A stretch of 50,358 nucleotides of DNA from Bacteroidales bacterium. Lineage in GTDB: Bacteria; Bacteroidota; Bacteroidia; Bacteroidales; Prolixibacteraceae. Location of the stretch: positions 1-50,358 of the forward strand of contig JAAYDJ010000027.1 in the NCBI GenBank assembly GCA_012729335.1, in the 5' to 3' direction. Position numbers and translations under genes: made by a program. The notes below the pieces were generated by a model. The model made no database searches, was not told the DNA's origin, and saw only the letters and a program-made list of their open reading frames with translations. Position 1 is the first letter of the stretch; each line of letters opens with the position of its first letter. Positions 7,790 through 16,286 of the stretch are shown piece by piece.

Positions 7790-10700
7790 TGCACATTTCC
7801 GAGATGGTTTTTCAGCGGAAGATCCTCTTTTATTTTCTGCTGGCGGCAATGGTCATCGGGGGGATCTTCTCCTTCCGCTCCCTCAGTAAGCTTGAGGATC
7901 CTGAGATCTTGGTCATGGTGGCTCGGGTGGTGACCATTTACCCGGGGGCATCGGCCCATGAGGTGGAGCTACAGGTGACCGACATCCTGGAGAATGAACT
8001 GAACACCCTTTCCGACCTCAACCAGATTCTTTCGCAGTCGGAGGAGAACGTTTCGATGATCACGGTGGAACTGAAGATGACGGTTCCCCAGGAGGAGATT
8101 CCGCAGCGGTGGGAGTTTCTGCGGCGGAAGGTCGCGGCGGCGGTGCCCAAACTGCCGGCGGGAGCGCAGACTCCGATGGTGATCGACGACTTCGGCGATG
8201 TCTACGGCCTGTTTTACGCGATGACAGCCGACGGCTACTCCTATGAGGAGATGAAGAAATACGCTGAGTTTGTGAAGCGGGAGCTGCTGGAGGTGGAGGG
8301 GGTCAGGCGGGTATCCCTTTACGGGGCACCCGAACCGGTCGCCGATATTATCCTGCCGGCCGAAACGATGGGCGAGCTGGGGGTCTTCCCCCTGCAGATC
8401 ATGTCGGCCATCAGCGGGCAGAACCAGACGGTTTACCCCGGTGTCCTGGAGAGCGGCCACCAGCTGGTCCGCGTGGGGATCAGCGACAAACTCACCTCCA
8501 TCGAAGATCTGAAGAACATCCAGATCAGGGGGATCCGCGGCGACCAGTTCCGGCTGGGAGATATCGCCACCATTCAGAAGGGCTATGCCACGCCCCTGCG
8601 CAACACGATGACCCTCAACAACCAGAAGACCCTGGCCATCTCGGCTTCCATGGAGAAGGGGGAGAACATCATCGATGTGGGCAAACGGGTGGAACAGAGG
8701 ATGGAAGAGCTTCAGGAGCGACTTCCGGCGGGTTTTCATTTCGAGAAGGTATTCTTCCAGTCTGATGTGGTGAAGGAGGCCATCGACGGTTTCATGTGGA
8801 ACCTGGTGGCCTCGGTGGCCATCGTTATTCTGGTGTTGATGCTTACCATGGGTTTGCGCAGTGGGGTGATCATCGGTGTGGGGCTGTTGCTGACAGTGCT
8901 GGCCACCTTTCCGGTGCTGCTGGCCACGGGGGGTACCCTCCAGCGCATCTCCCTGGGGGCCTTTATTATTGCCATGGGAATGCTCGTCGACAATGCCATC
9001 GTGATTGCCGACGGCATCCTGGTTGACCTCGGGAAAGGCGTGAAACGGAACATTGCCCTGACGCGTACCGCCAGGCAGACGGCCATGCCCCTGCTGGGGG
9101 CTACCCTGATCACCATTACCGCCTTCTTACCGGTGTTTCTCTCCAAAGATACAGCAGGCACCTATGCCCGCGACCTCTTCGTGGTCCTCTGCATTTCGCT
9201 GCTTTTCAGCTGGATTCTGGCGCTGACCCAGATCCCCCTCTTCGCGGAAAAGTGGCTGAAGATCAAAGGGGAGGGCGATGCCGGGCCCCGCCCTGAGGGG
9301 AAAACCCACCGGGCAGTACGCCTGGCCCTGAGCTTTCTCATCAACCACAAGCCGGGCACCATCGCCGTGGCCTCCCTTTTAATGCTGCTGGCAGGCCTGA
9401 ATGTGAAGAACATCCAGAATGCCTTCTTCCCTGACCTCAACTATAACCAGGTCTATATCGAATATAAGCTTCCCGACGGCACCTCTCCTGACCGGGTCAA
9501 CGGGGATCTTCAGAAAATCACCGCTCATCTGCTGCAGATGGAAGAGGTGAAGATGGTGGTGGCCAGTCACGGGATGACCCCCACGCGCTACTGTCTGGTG
9601 CGGGCCATCGGGGAGGCGGGCGACCACATCGGTGAGCTGATCGTCAACTTTGAGGACTATAATACGATGGTCCGCATGAAGCCGGTGCTGGAGAGGTATC
9701 TTCATGAGAACTACCCTGATGCGGCCGTCAGGATCAGGAAATATAATTTGTCGGTGAAGGCGACGCATACCGTGGAGGTGGAGTTCCGGGGGCCCGATCC
9801 GGCGGTCCTGCATCGTCTGAGCCGCCAGGTGCAGGAGATCATGCGGGACACGCCCGGCGTCGACAAATACACCATCGGTGACGACTGGAATGCCATGGGC
9901 AAGTCGATGACTGCCCAATATGATCCCACGCTGGCCACCCGGGCGGGGGTGAGCCGCTCCGACCTGAGCAACGCCCTGCTGGCGGCGACAACGGGTCTTC
10001 CCCTCGGGAAGTACTATGAAGGGGAGACCGCTTACACCATCCTGATGAAGACGCGTGCGGCCGACGGTTCTCACCTGCAGGACCTGAGCGACATTCCGGT
10101 GTGGAGCATGCTTCCCGATGTGGGGCGGTTATTGGGTACCGACGCCATGGAGCTGCTCTATGGCACCAAAACCACCGATGACCTCGCCAAAGAGCTGATT
10201 AGTCCGGTGCCCCTGAGTGCGGTCACCTCGGGCATCGGCCTGAGCTGGGAAGAGACGCTGGTGCACCGCACCAACGGGCAGCGCTCTATACAAGCCCAGT
10301 GCGACCCCGCCGAAGGTTTCAGTCCGGCCGACGTGCGCCGCGCCATGATGAAAGAGGTGGCGGCCATCGACCTGCCGGAAGGTTACACCTACAAGTGGGT
10401 GGGCGAATACGACCTCCAGAGGGACGCCCTCAAGAATATTTTCAGCTACCTCCCCCTTTCCATCGTGATTATCCTGATCATCCTGTTGCTCCTCTTCAAC
10501 GACCTGCGGAAGCCCTTCATCGTGCTGGCGGTGATTCCCCTGACGGCCATCGGGGTGGTGCCCGGACTGATTCTCACGCGGTCGCCCTTTACCTTCATGG
10601 CCATCGTGGGGGCCATCGGGCTTATCGGGATGCTCATCAAGAACTCGGTGGTGCTGCTCGACGAGATTACCCGCCAGACCGGAATGGGGATTCCCCGCTT

Positions 10701-11046
10701 CACGGCGCTGGTCAATGCCACCATTGCCCGTACACGGCCGGTGATCATGGCCTCGGTGACCACCATCCTGGGGATGCTCCCCCTGCTCACCGACCCCATG
10801 TACAAGAGCATGGCCGTCACCATCATCAGCGGCCTCATCGTGGGAACCCTCATCACCCTGATCTTCGTGCCCATCCTCTATGCTTTTACCTTTCATATCC
10901 ATAGGGATGAGACAGGCGACGCCCCGGAAGCCCTTTCAGGAGGATTGCCAGGTGTACCCCGGGCGATGGTCTCCGGCGGTACTTCCGGAAGCCCCATGGA
11001 TCCGGCGGCTGGTCCCGGCGTAAGTTCCCAAACCCCTGAAAAATGA
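7789..11046 (+). CDS. RND efflux pump, inner-membrane permease (AcrB/HAE type)
   Basis: A proton-driven resistance-nodulation-division pump of about 1085 residues with the classic order: helix, large periplasmic loop, six helices, second loop, six helices. The fourth-helix proton-relay motif reads MLVDNAIVIADG (D401), a single Asp where AcrB has two. The partner lysine is present in LIGMLIKNSVVLLDE (K951). It probably exports drugs, bile-like detergents or self-made metabolites. ATG 7789 overlaps the adaptor stop; a GTG one codon earlier is also possible. The 3' end overlaps the channel gene by ATGA. The last 48 residues beyond the final helix are a Gly/Pro/Ser-rich cytoplasmic tail that looks non-essential and recently grown. 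Confidence 0.93.
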   Translation: MHISEMVFQRKILFYFLLAAMVIGGIFSFRSLSKLEDPEILVMVARVVTIYPGASAHEVELQVTDILENELNTLSDLNQILSQSEENVSMITVELKMTVPQEEIPQRWEFLRRKVAAAVPKLPAGAQTPMVIDDFGDVYGLFYAMTADGYSYEEMKKYAEFVKRELLEVEGVRRVSLYGAPEPVADIILPAETMGELGVFPLQIMSAISGQNQTVYPGVLESGHQLVRVGISDKLTSIEDLKNIQIRGIRGDQFRLGDIATIQKGYATPLRNTMTLNNQKTLAISASMEKGENIIDVGKRVEQRMEELQERLPAGFHFEKVFFQSDVVKEAIDGFMWNLVASVAIVILVLMLTMGLRSGVIIGVGLLLTVLATFPVLLATGGTLQRISLGAFIIAMGMLVDNAIVIADGILVDLGKGVKRNIALTRTARQTAMPLLGATLITITAFLPVFLSKDTAGTYARDLFVVLCISLLFSWILALTQIPLFAEKWLKIKGEGDAGPRPEGKTHRAVRLALSFLINHKPGTIAVASLLMLLAGLNVKNIQNAFFPDLNYNQVYIEYKLPDGTSPDRVNGDLQKITAHLLQMEEVKMVVASHGMTPTRYCLVRAIGEAGDHIGELIVNFEDYNTMVRMKPVLERYLHENYPDAAVRIRKYNLSVKATHTVEVEFRGPDPAVLHRLSRQVQEIMRDTPGVDKYTIGDDWNAMGKSMTAQYDPTLATRAGVSRSDLSNALLAATTGLPLGKYYEGETAYTILMKTRAADGSHLQDLSDIPVWSMLPDVGRLLGTDAMELLYGTKTTDDLAKELISPVPLSAVTSGIGLSWEETLVHRTNGQRSIQAQCDPAEGFSPADVRRAMMKEVAAIDLPEGYTYKWVGEYDLQRDALKNIFSYLPLSIVIILIILLLLFNDLRKPFIVLAVIPLTAIGVVPGLILTRSPFTFMAIVGAIGLIGMLIKNSVVLLDEITRQTGMGIPRFTALVNATIARTRPVIMASVTTILGMLPLLTDPMYKSMAVTIISGLIVGTLITLIFVPILYAFTFHIHRDETGDAPEALSGGLPGVPRAMVSGGTSGSPMDPAAGPGVSSQTPEK

Positions 11047-12569
11047 GAATGACCATGAAGCGATTGTTGATCCTATTTTTGGTGCTGGTGACGCTTCCGG
11101 AGGTGAAAGCACAACAGAGGCTGACCCTGGAGGAGTGCCGCCGGCTGGCCCTGGAGCAGAGCGAAGAGATGAAGATTGCCCGTTTCAGGGTGGAAAAGGC
11201 CGGTGCCGAGCGGGCGGCCATGAAAACACAGTACCTTCCCTCGCTGTCGGGGAGCGCTACGGGACTCTATCTCCACAATAACATCGAACAGGAGCTGACG
11301 CTGCCTACGCAGGTCCCTGATCCGGCCACAGGCCAGTTGCGGCCCAATGTGATGGTTCATCCCCAGACGGGGGAGGTGGTGATGGGGCCCGACGGAAACC
11401 CCGTGTTTAACATGTATGCCTGGCTGCCTCTGGAGATCAGCCTTCAGGGGGCTTACCTGGCGGGGATCTCGCTGCAGCAGCCCCTCTATACCGGGGGAAA
11501 GATCGCCGCAGGCCATGCCATGACCCGCATCGGTGCGGAAATGGCCGCCGACAACCTGGAACTGCAGCGCGCCAATACCCTGTGGGAGACCGACCAGGCT
11601 TACTGGCTTTATGTGTCGGTGCAGGAGAAGGTGAAACTGGCCGAAGCCTATGAGGGATTGCTCAGCCGGTTGGAGGAGCGGGTGCAGAATGCCTGGGAGA
11701 CAGGCATGACCACCCGCAACGAGCTGCTCAAGGTGACCGTGAAGCATAACGAGGCCCGCCTGCAGCTGCAGAAAGCCCGCAGCGGACTGGAGCTGACCCG
11801 GATGGCCCTCTGCCGCATCACCGGACTCCCCTTTGACACGGCCCTTGAGACGGCCGGTGAGGAATCCCTGGGGCTAAAAGCTGATACAGACACTTCTTCC
11901 GGGGGTGGCGTGCCAGGTGCACGAACTCACGCGGGGGAAAGCGTGAGGGATTCCTTCTCCCCCATGGCGGGGGAAGTGGTCCCGGAACCGGGGAACCACC
12001 TGCCCGGAACCGCGGTTGATTTGTCGGCCCGGCCTGAGTTCCGGCTGTTACAGAAAAACGTGGCCCTGGCCGAAGAGCAGGTGAAGCTGGTGCGTGCTGA
12101 TTTCCTGCCCACGGCAGGTATCAGTGTGGGCTATAACCATGTCGGGGGGATCGAAGTGGGACCTGAAAAGTTCAGTTCCTCCAATCCCAGTGTCATCGCC
12201 TCCCTGAAGATTCCCCTGTTCCATTGGGGAGAGGGGCGGCAGAAACAGATCTCGGCGCAGCGCGACCAGGCAATCAGGGAGGCGGAACTGGAGAAGAACA
12301 GCCGGCTGATGGCCCTGGAGGTGGAGCAGGCGCGCCTTAACCTGAGGGATGCCCGACTGCGGCTGGAAATGGCCGCACCCGCCATGGAACAGGCCGAAGA
12401 GAACCTCAGGGTGAGCAACGACAACTATGAGGTGGGCCTGGGACTTCTCACTGACCTGCTGGAAGCACAGGCGCAGTGGCAGAATGCCCGCAGCGAACAG
12501 ATCGAGGCGGTTGCCGACTTCCGCCTGAAAGAGAGCGCCTGGCTCAAAGCCACCGGTGCCCTCCAATGA
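11043..12569 (+). CDS. TolC-family outer-membrane efflux channel
   Basis: A 508-residue outer-membrane factor with a signal peptide ending near VKAQ and two homologous outer-membrane-efflux repeats (about residues 25-275 and 325-505). Both repeats are rich in long amphipathic helices. It supplies the exit duct for the adjacent adaptor and pump, and its ATG overlaps the pump's TGA (ATGA), making a coupled three-gene operon. Between the repeats lies an unusual hydrophilic insert of about 50 residues (276-325), rich in Gly, Pro, Thr and Ser. Another hydrophilic stretch of about 40 residues, with Pro/Gly-rich turns, sits in the first repeat near residues 80-120, probably an extracellular loop. 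The assignment is firm. Confidence 0.92.
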   Translation: MRMTMKRLLILFLVLVTLPEVKAQQRLTLEECRRLALEQSEEMKIARFRVEKAGAERAAMKTQYLPSLSGSATGLYLHNNIEQELTLPTQVPDPATGQLRPNVMVHPQTGEVVMGPDGNPVFNMYAWLPLEISLQGAYLAGISLQQPLYTGGKIAAGHAMTRIGAEMAADNLELQRANTLWETDQAYWLYVSVQEKVKLAEAYEGLLSRLEERVQNAWETGMTTRNELLKVTVKHNEARLQLQKARSGLELTRMALCRITGLPFDTALETAGEESLGLKADTDTSSGGGVPGARTHAGESVRDSFSPMAGEVVPEPGNHLPGTAVDLSARPEFRLLQKNVALAEEQVKLVRADFLPTAGISVGYNHVGGIEVGPEKFSSSNPSVIASLKIPLFHWGEGRQKQISAQRDQAIREAELEKNSRLMALEVEQARLNLRDARLRLEMAAPAMEQAEENLRVSNDNYEVGLGLLTDLLEAQAQWQNARSEQIEAVADFRLKESAWLKATGALQ

Positions 12570-12704
12570 TCACCGTGAAGGAGGGGATCCCGTTTCCGGT
12601 GGGCCGCAGCCAGAGCAGTGCGTTCAGGACCGGCCTGACCACCCCGTTCCATAACGCACGGGAATGCTTCCCGGAACAGCCGGGGATTCCGGAGAAAAGG
12701 TTAC

Positions 12705-12792
12705 GGAATATTGGACCCCGGAATAATGGACCGCGGATAACAGGCCCCGGAATAACAGGCCCCGGAATAATGGACCACGGATAACAGGCCCC
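12705..12792. repeat. Six-copy 14-15 bp tandem repeat
   Basis: Six head-to-tail units of 14 or 15 bases start at 12705, 12720, 12735, 12749, 12764 and 12779. They follow the pattern GGA(A)TAAyrGrCCcC, and units 3 and 6 are identical. A partial seventh unit (GGATATTGCAGG) follows. The array sits in the 323-base gap (12570-12892) between the efflux operon and the histidine kinase. It has no dyad able to make a strong hairpin. The rest of the gap (12570-12704, 12805-12892) shows nothing else that I can name. Confidence 0.8.
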
Positions 12793-12892
12793 GGATATTG
12801 CAGGATGGCCTTTATGGTGACCAGGAGCCGGAAATCCGCCCAGGTTGAGTATATTTGATGGAACATGGATCACAGAGCGTAACCACACGACG

Positions 12893-13930
12893 ATGATGAA
12901 CAAGGAACTGGATTTCATCAGCAATCTCTCCTCCTATAAGTTGCGGTCGATCCTCTTCAGGGTAGGATCGGTAAGTGCCGTGGCTTTGGTTTTCATGCTG
13001 GTGACCACCAGAATCATCGGCGGCAATGCGGCACATATCCCTCCGGTCCAGTATTTCAAGGTGATTCTGATCTTCAACATCGTCACCGAATTGAATGTTC
13101 TGCTCGACAATCTCTCGGAACGCTATTTTCCGATTCCTTCCAGAATAAAAACGCGGGTACTGCTCCATTTTCTGCTCAGCCTGATGATCGGCCTCTTTGC
13201 GCTGATCTATTTCGAAAGTCAGATCAAATACCTGGAGGTGCTGCAGGAACCCATCACGTGGCTGATGGTGGCCTTCGGGCTGATCTTTGTTTTTATCCTG
13301 ATTGTCATCTCCCTGAGCCTGCGCATCGTTTCCAAGTGGATTGCCTCGCAGCGGGAGGTGGAAGCCCTCAGGCAGCTGCAGATGAAAAACGACTACAATG
13401 CCCTTCAGGACCAGCTGAATCCCCATTTTCTCTTCAACAATCTGAGTGTGCTGAAGTCAATGATCCGTTACGACCAGGAGGCGGCGGTAGCCTTCACCCA
13501 GAATTTCACCGATACCTACCGGTATGTGTTGCAGAGCCGCGACCGGACGACGGTCTCCCTGGAGGAGGAGCTGGAGTTCATCAGGAGTTACCTGGAGCTG
13601 CACCAGGAACGGCTGGGGGAGGGCCTGCAGGTGTCGGTCGACGTGGATCCTGCGCTGAATCCCCGGCGGATTCCTCCCTTGTCGCTGCAGTTGCTGGTAG
13701 AAAATGCCATCAAGCACAACGTGGTATCCACCGACCGGCCGCTGAACCTGAAGATCTTCACTTCGGGGGAATCGATCAGCGTGGAAAACAACATACAGGT
13801 CAGGGAGACCTCCTATTCGACCGAGAAGGGACTGGCCAACCTGACGGCGCGCTATGAATTGCTGACCGAGCGAAAAGTGACGGTCACCGATGCGGGAGGT
13901 GTGTTCAGGGTGGAGTTGCCCCTGCTTTGA
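12893..13930 (+). CDS. LytS-type sensor histidine kinase
   Basis: A 345-residue membrane sensor kinase. Four hydrophobic helices occupy about residues 15-150. A coiled connector follows, then the His_kinase domain with the phospho-acceptor motif NPHFLFN (H178) and an HATPase N-box LLVENAIKHN near residue 270. This is the LytS/YehU class, which pairs with LytTR regulators. The regulator gene follows 47 bases downstream, so the two form a two-component system. The frame extends up to a TTG at 12845, but ATG 12893 (or 12896) is preferred: it starts just before MNKELDF and the first helix. Standing right after the efflux operon on the same strand, it may sense an envelope stress or a pump substrate, which is inference. 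Confidence 0.9.
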   Translation: MMNKELDFISNLSSYKLRSILFRVGSVSAVALVFMLVTTRIIGGNAAHIPPVQYFKVILIFNIVTELNVLLDNLSERYFPIPSRIKTRVLLHFLLSLMIGLFALIYFESQIKYLEVLQEPITWLMVAFGLIFVFILIVISLSLRIVSKWIASQREVEALRQLQMKNDYNALQDQLNPHFLFNNLSVLKSMIRYDQEAAVAFTQNFTDTYRYVLQSRDRTTVSLEEELEFIRSYLELHQERLGEGLQVSVDVDPALNPRRIPPLSLQLLVENAIKHNVVSTDRPLNLKIFTSGESISVENNIQVRETSYSTEKGLANLTARYELLTERKVTVTDAGGVFRVELPLL

Positions 13931-13966
13931 GATTCAAGGGCCATGGGATATTGAACGCAGAAATAA

Positions 13967-13972
13967 AAGGAG
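13967..13972 (+). promoter_or_regulatory. Shine-Dalgarno site fixing the response-regulator start
   Basis: AAGGAG lies five bases before the ATG at 13978. Strong sites like this are uncommon in this window, and it decides between ATG 13978 and an upstream in-frame start at 13927. The protein from 13978 begins exactly at the receiver-domain first strand. Confidence 0.6.
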
Positions 13973-13977
13973 AAGAG

Positions 13978-14769
13978 ATGAGAGTAGCCATCATAGAAGA
14001 TGAGAAGCCCAACTTGCGGATGCTCACCGATATGCTGCAGAAGCTGCGGCCCGGCTGGGAGGTGGTGGCCCGGCTGGAGAGTGTCAGTCAGAGCGTGGCT
14101 TTTTTTGCGGACGGGGAACAGCCCGACCTGGTGCTGATGGACATCCAGCTGAGTGACGGGATCTGTTTTACGATTTTTGAGCAGGTGCATGTCACCAGCA
14201 ACATCATCTTCACCACGGCCTTTGACCAGTATGCCATCCAGGCCTTCCGGGTCAACAGTGTAGATTATCTATTAAAGCCTGTCAGGGAGAGTGACCTGGA
14301 GCGGGCGCTGGAGAAATTTGAATCGTGGCGGGGGCCGCAGCACTCCGGCAGGCACCCTGACCACCGGGCCTTACCGCAGGGAGCAGACTATGGGGAGATC
14401 CTCCGGGCTATAAGATCGGGACAAAAGGAGTACCGTAAGCGGTTTCTGATTTCGGCGGGCAACCGGTATTACAAGCTCGACACCCCCGATATCGCCTGTT
14501 TTGTAAGCGAGAACCGGATCACCACGGCCATCACCTGGAGCGGGGAGAAGCACGTGGTCGATTTCTCCCTCGACCGGCTGGAAGAGGAACTCGACCCCGA
14601 CCACTATTTCCGGGCCGACCGGCGGACCATCGTCCACATCGACCTCATTGCCCGCTTCGAGGACTACTTCGGCAACAAGCTTGTCGTCAGGCTGAAGAGC
14701 CCTGTCAATGACAAAATCACCATCAGCCGTCTGAAAGCCTCAGCCTTCAAGATGTGGGTGGGGAAATAA
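13978..14769 (+). CDS. LytTR-family response regulator
   Basis: A 263-residue DNA-binding regulator. The receiver domain (residues 1-115) has the acidic pair E7/D8, phospho-acceptor D55 (in LVLMDIQLSDG) and a conserved lysine in YLLKPV. A linker of about 40 residues leads to a LytTR DNA-binding domain (about 155-263; FRADRRTIVHID and KITISRLKASAFKMW). It is the partner of the LytS-type kinase encoded just upstream. Such regulators bind direct repeats in promoters; the target here cannot be read from the sequence. The efflux operon upstream or the gene itself are candidates. Confidence 0.92.
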   Translation: MRVAIIEDEKPNLRMLTDMLQKLRPGWEVVARLESVSQSVAFFADGEQPDLVLMDIQLSDGICFTIFEQVHVTSNIIFTTAFDQYAIQAFRVNSVDYLLKPVRESDLERALEKFESWRGPQHSGRHPDHRALPQGADYGEILRAIRSGQKEYRKRFLISAGNRYYKLDTPDIACFVSENRITTAITWSGEKHVVDFSLDRLEEELDPDHYFRADRRTIVHIDLIARFEDYFGNKLVVRLKSPVNDKITISRLKASAFKMWVGK

Positions 14770-14801
14770 TCATCAGACGGTATGGGAACAGGATGAACAT
14801 C

Positions 14802-14834
14802 CTTGATGTAATTCATAGAACTTTTCTATTTTTA
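14802..14834 (+). promoter_or_regulatory. Bacteroidota-type promoter for the BNR-repeat gene
   Basis: A CTTG at 14802-14805 and TATTTTTA at 14827-14834 are separated by 21 bases, close to the phylum's TTTG / TAnnTTTG arrangement (the last base of the -7 box differs). Transcription would start near 14841, just before the ATG at 14859. Match and spacing are seen; activity is inferred. Confidence 0.4.
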
Positions 14835-14858
14835 GAGCTGATCCTTTAATTCTGCAGT

Positions 14859-16178
14859 ATGACATCCTCATTGCCTGACCAGGTCGCCGGGTCGTCTGAT
14901 CGCCAGTTCACCACCGGAATGTGGTGTCCATCCGTGAATTTCTTCTCCCAATTCATCCTGGTTAGCGTGGTAAGCCTGTCTTTTGTGATCCTGCCATTGG
15001 CTTCCCGTGCAGGCGTCACGGATCCCTGCACCAGTTCGGTTTCAGGTTCAGTGTCAGGAGCCAGCTCCGGGCTGGTATCCGGTTTATTGGAAGCCCCTTC
15101 AGACACTCCTTCCGCCAAAGCGGAAAAGGGGAAAAGGGTGCTGGTTCTCTCCCCCTCACCTGAAAACAAGAGAAACAGCGAGGGGAGTTTCATCACCCTT
15201 CGCGACGGGAAACTCCTCTTCATTTACACCCATTACGGTTCCGGCGGAAACGGGGACCATGACTCTGCATGCCTGAAGGGGCGCATTTCCGGAGACGGCG
15301 GAAAAACCTGGTCTGAGAAAGATCAGCTGATCCTGGAAAATGAGGGAGCGATGAACATCATGTCGGTATCCCTGCTGAGGCTGCGCAACGGCTCGATAGC
15401 CCTTTTTTACCTCCGGAAGAATTCCACCGAAGATTGCATCCCGGTGATGCGCCTCTCGGCGAATGAAGGGGAGAGCTGGGGCCCGCCTGTGGAATGCATC
15501 ACCGACCGGAAAGGGTATTTCGTCCTCAACAATGACCGGGCGATCCAGCTTTCCGGGGGAAGGATCATTCTGCCGGTGGCCCTGCATAAGGTTCCGGGCG
15601 ATCCCACCTGGAACAACAAGGCGAAACTCTTCTGTTACTATTCCGACGATAACGGGCAGAGCTGGGCGGCCGGAAACCAGGTTCCCGACACCACGGCGAT
15701 CATCACCCAGGAACCGGGAGTGATAGAAATGAAAAATGGCCAGCTGCTGATGTTCATCCGTGCCAGCGGCGGGTATCAGCAATTTGCTCTTTCTGCGGAC
15801 AGGGGAGTCACCTGGAGTCACATCGGAAGCCTTGGGGTGGCATCACCCCTTTCCCCTGCCAGCATTAAAAAGATCCCGTCGACCGGCGACTGGCTGATGG
15901 TGTGGAACAATAACGATGGGAGCCGGCCGCAGACGAAAGGGGAAAGGACGCCCCTGACCGTTGCCGTTTCGCGCGACGAGGGGAAAACCTGGCCATATAT
16001 CACGGATATCGAAACCGATCCCGATGGCTGGTATTGCTACACGGCCATTCATTTTTACAAAAGGCACGTGCTGCTGGGCTACTGTGCAGGGAGCCAGCAA
16101 GCGGGTACCCATCTCGATGTGGCCGCCATCAGAAGGATCAGGGTCAGCGATCTGTACCACGTGCTGAGAAAGGATTAA
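14859..16178 (+). CDS. Secreted Asp-box (BNR) six-bladed propeller protein, sialidase superfamily
   Basis: A protein of up to 439 residues with five Asp-box motifs of the S-x-D-x-G-x-T/S-W type (SGDGGKTWSE, SANEGESWGP, SDDNGQSWAA, SADRGVTWSH, SRDEGKTWPY). These define the sialidase-superfamily propeller. The N-terminal FRIP arginine motif of true sialidases is not visible, so a different glycoside hydrolase or lyase activity is likely, although databases often label such genes exo-alpha-sialidase. ATG 14919 would give a cleaner signal peptide (MWCPSVNFF...LASRA), while ATG 14859 agrees with the promoter spacing. Either way the product is exported. It stands alone between the two-component pair and the convergent kamA gene. 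Confidence 0.8.
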   Translation: MTSSLPDQVAGSSDRQFTTGMWCPSVNFFSQFILVSVVSLSFVILPLASRAGVTDPCTSSVSGSVSGASSGLVSGLLEAPSDTPSAKAEKGKRVLVLSPSPENKRNSEGSFITLRDGKLLFIYTHYGSGGNGDHDSACLKGRISGDGGKTWSEKDQLILENEGAMNIMSVSLLRLRNGSIALFYLRKNSTEDCIPVMRLSANEGESWGPPVECITDRKGYFVLNNDRAIQLSGGRIILPVALHKVPGDPTWNNKAKLFCYYSDDNGQSWAAGNQVPDTTAIITQEPGVIEMKNGQLLMFIRASGGYQQFALSADRGVTWSHIGSLGVASPLSPASIKKIPSTGDWLMVWNNNDGSRPQTKGERTPLTVAVSRDEGKTWPYITDIETDPDGWYCYTAIHFYKRHVLLGYCAGSQQAGTHLDVAAIRRIRVSDLYHVLRKD

Positions 16179-16286
16179 AGGCTTTATCTCTATTGTTTTT
16201 CAGATCGTTGAAATGGATGTGGCCCCCTATATGGTACAGGTTGTTCCTGAGCACTTCTGAAAGGAGGTTTAAGGGTAATAGGATTG

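Noticed and set aside
8989-8991. Loss of one of the two AcrB-type transmembrane Asp residues as a sign of a dead pump
   Set aside because: The single Asp plus the partner Lys (K951) is normal for several RND subfamilies, and the rest of the pump is intact, so this is not a defect.
12845-12892. TTG start for the histidine kinase
   Set aside because: The extra 16 residues add nothing to the first membrane segment, and two ATG codons follow at 12893 and 12896.
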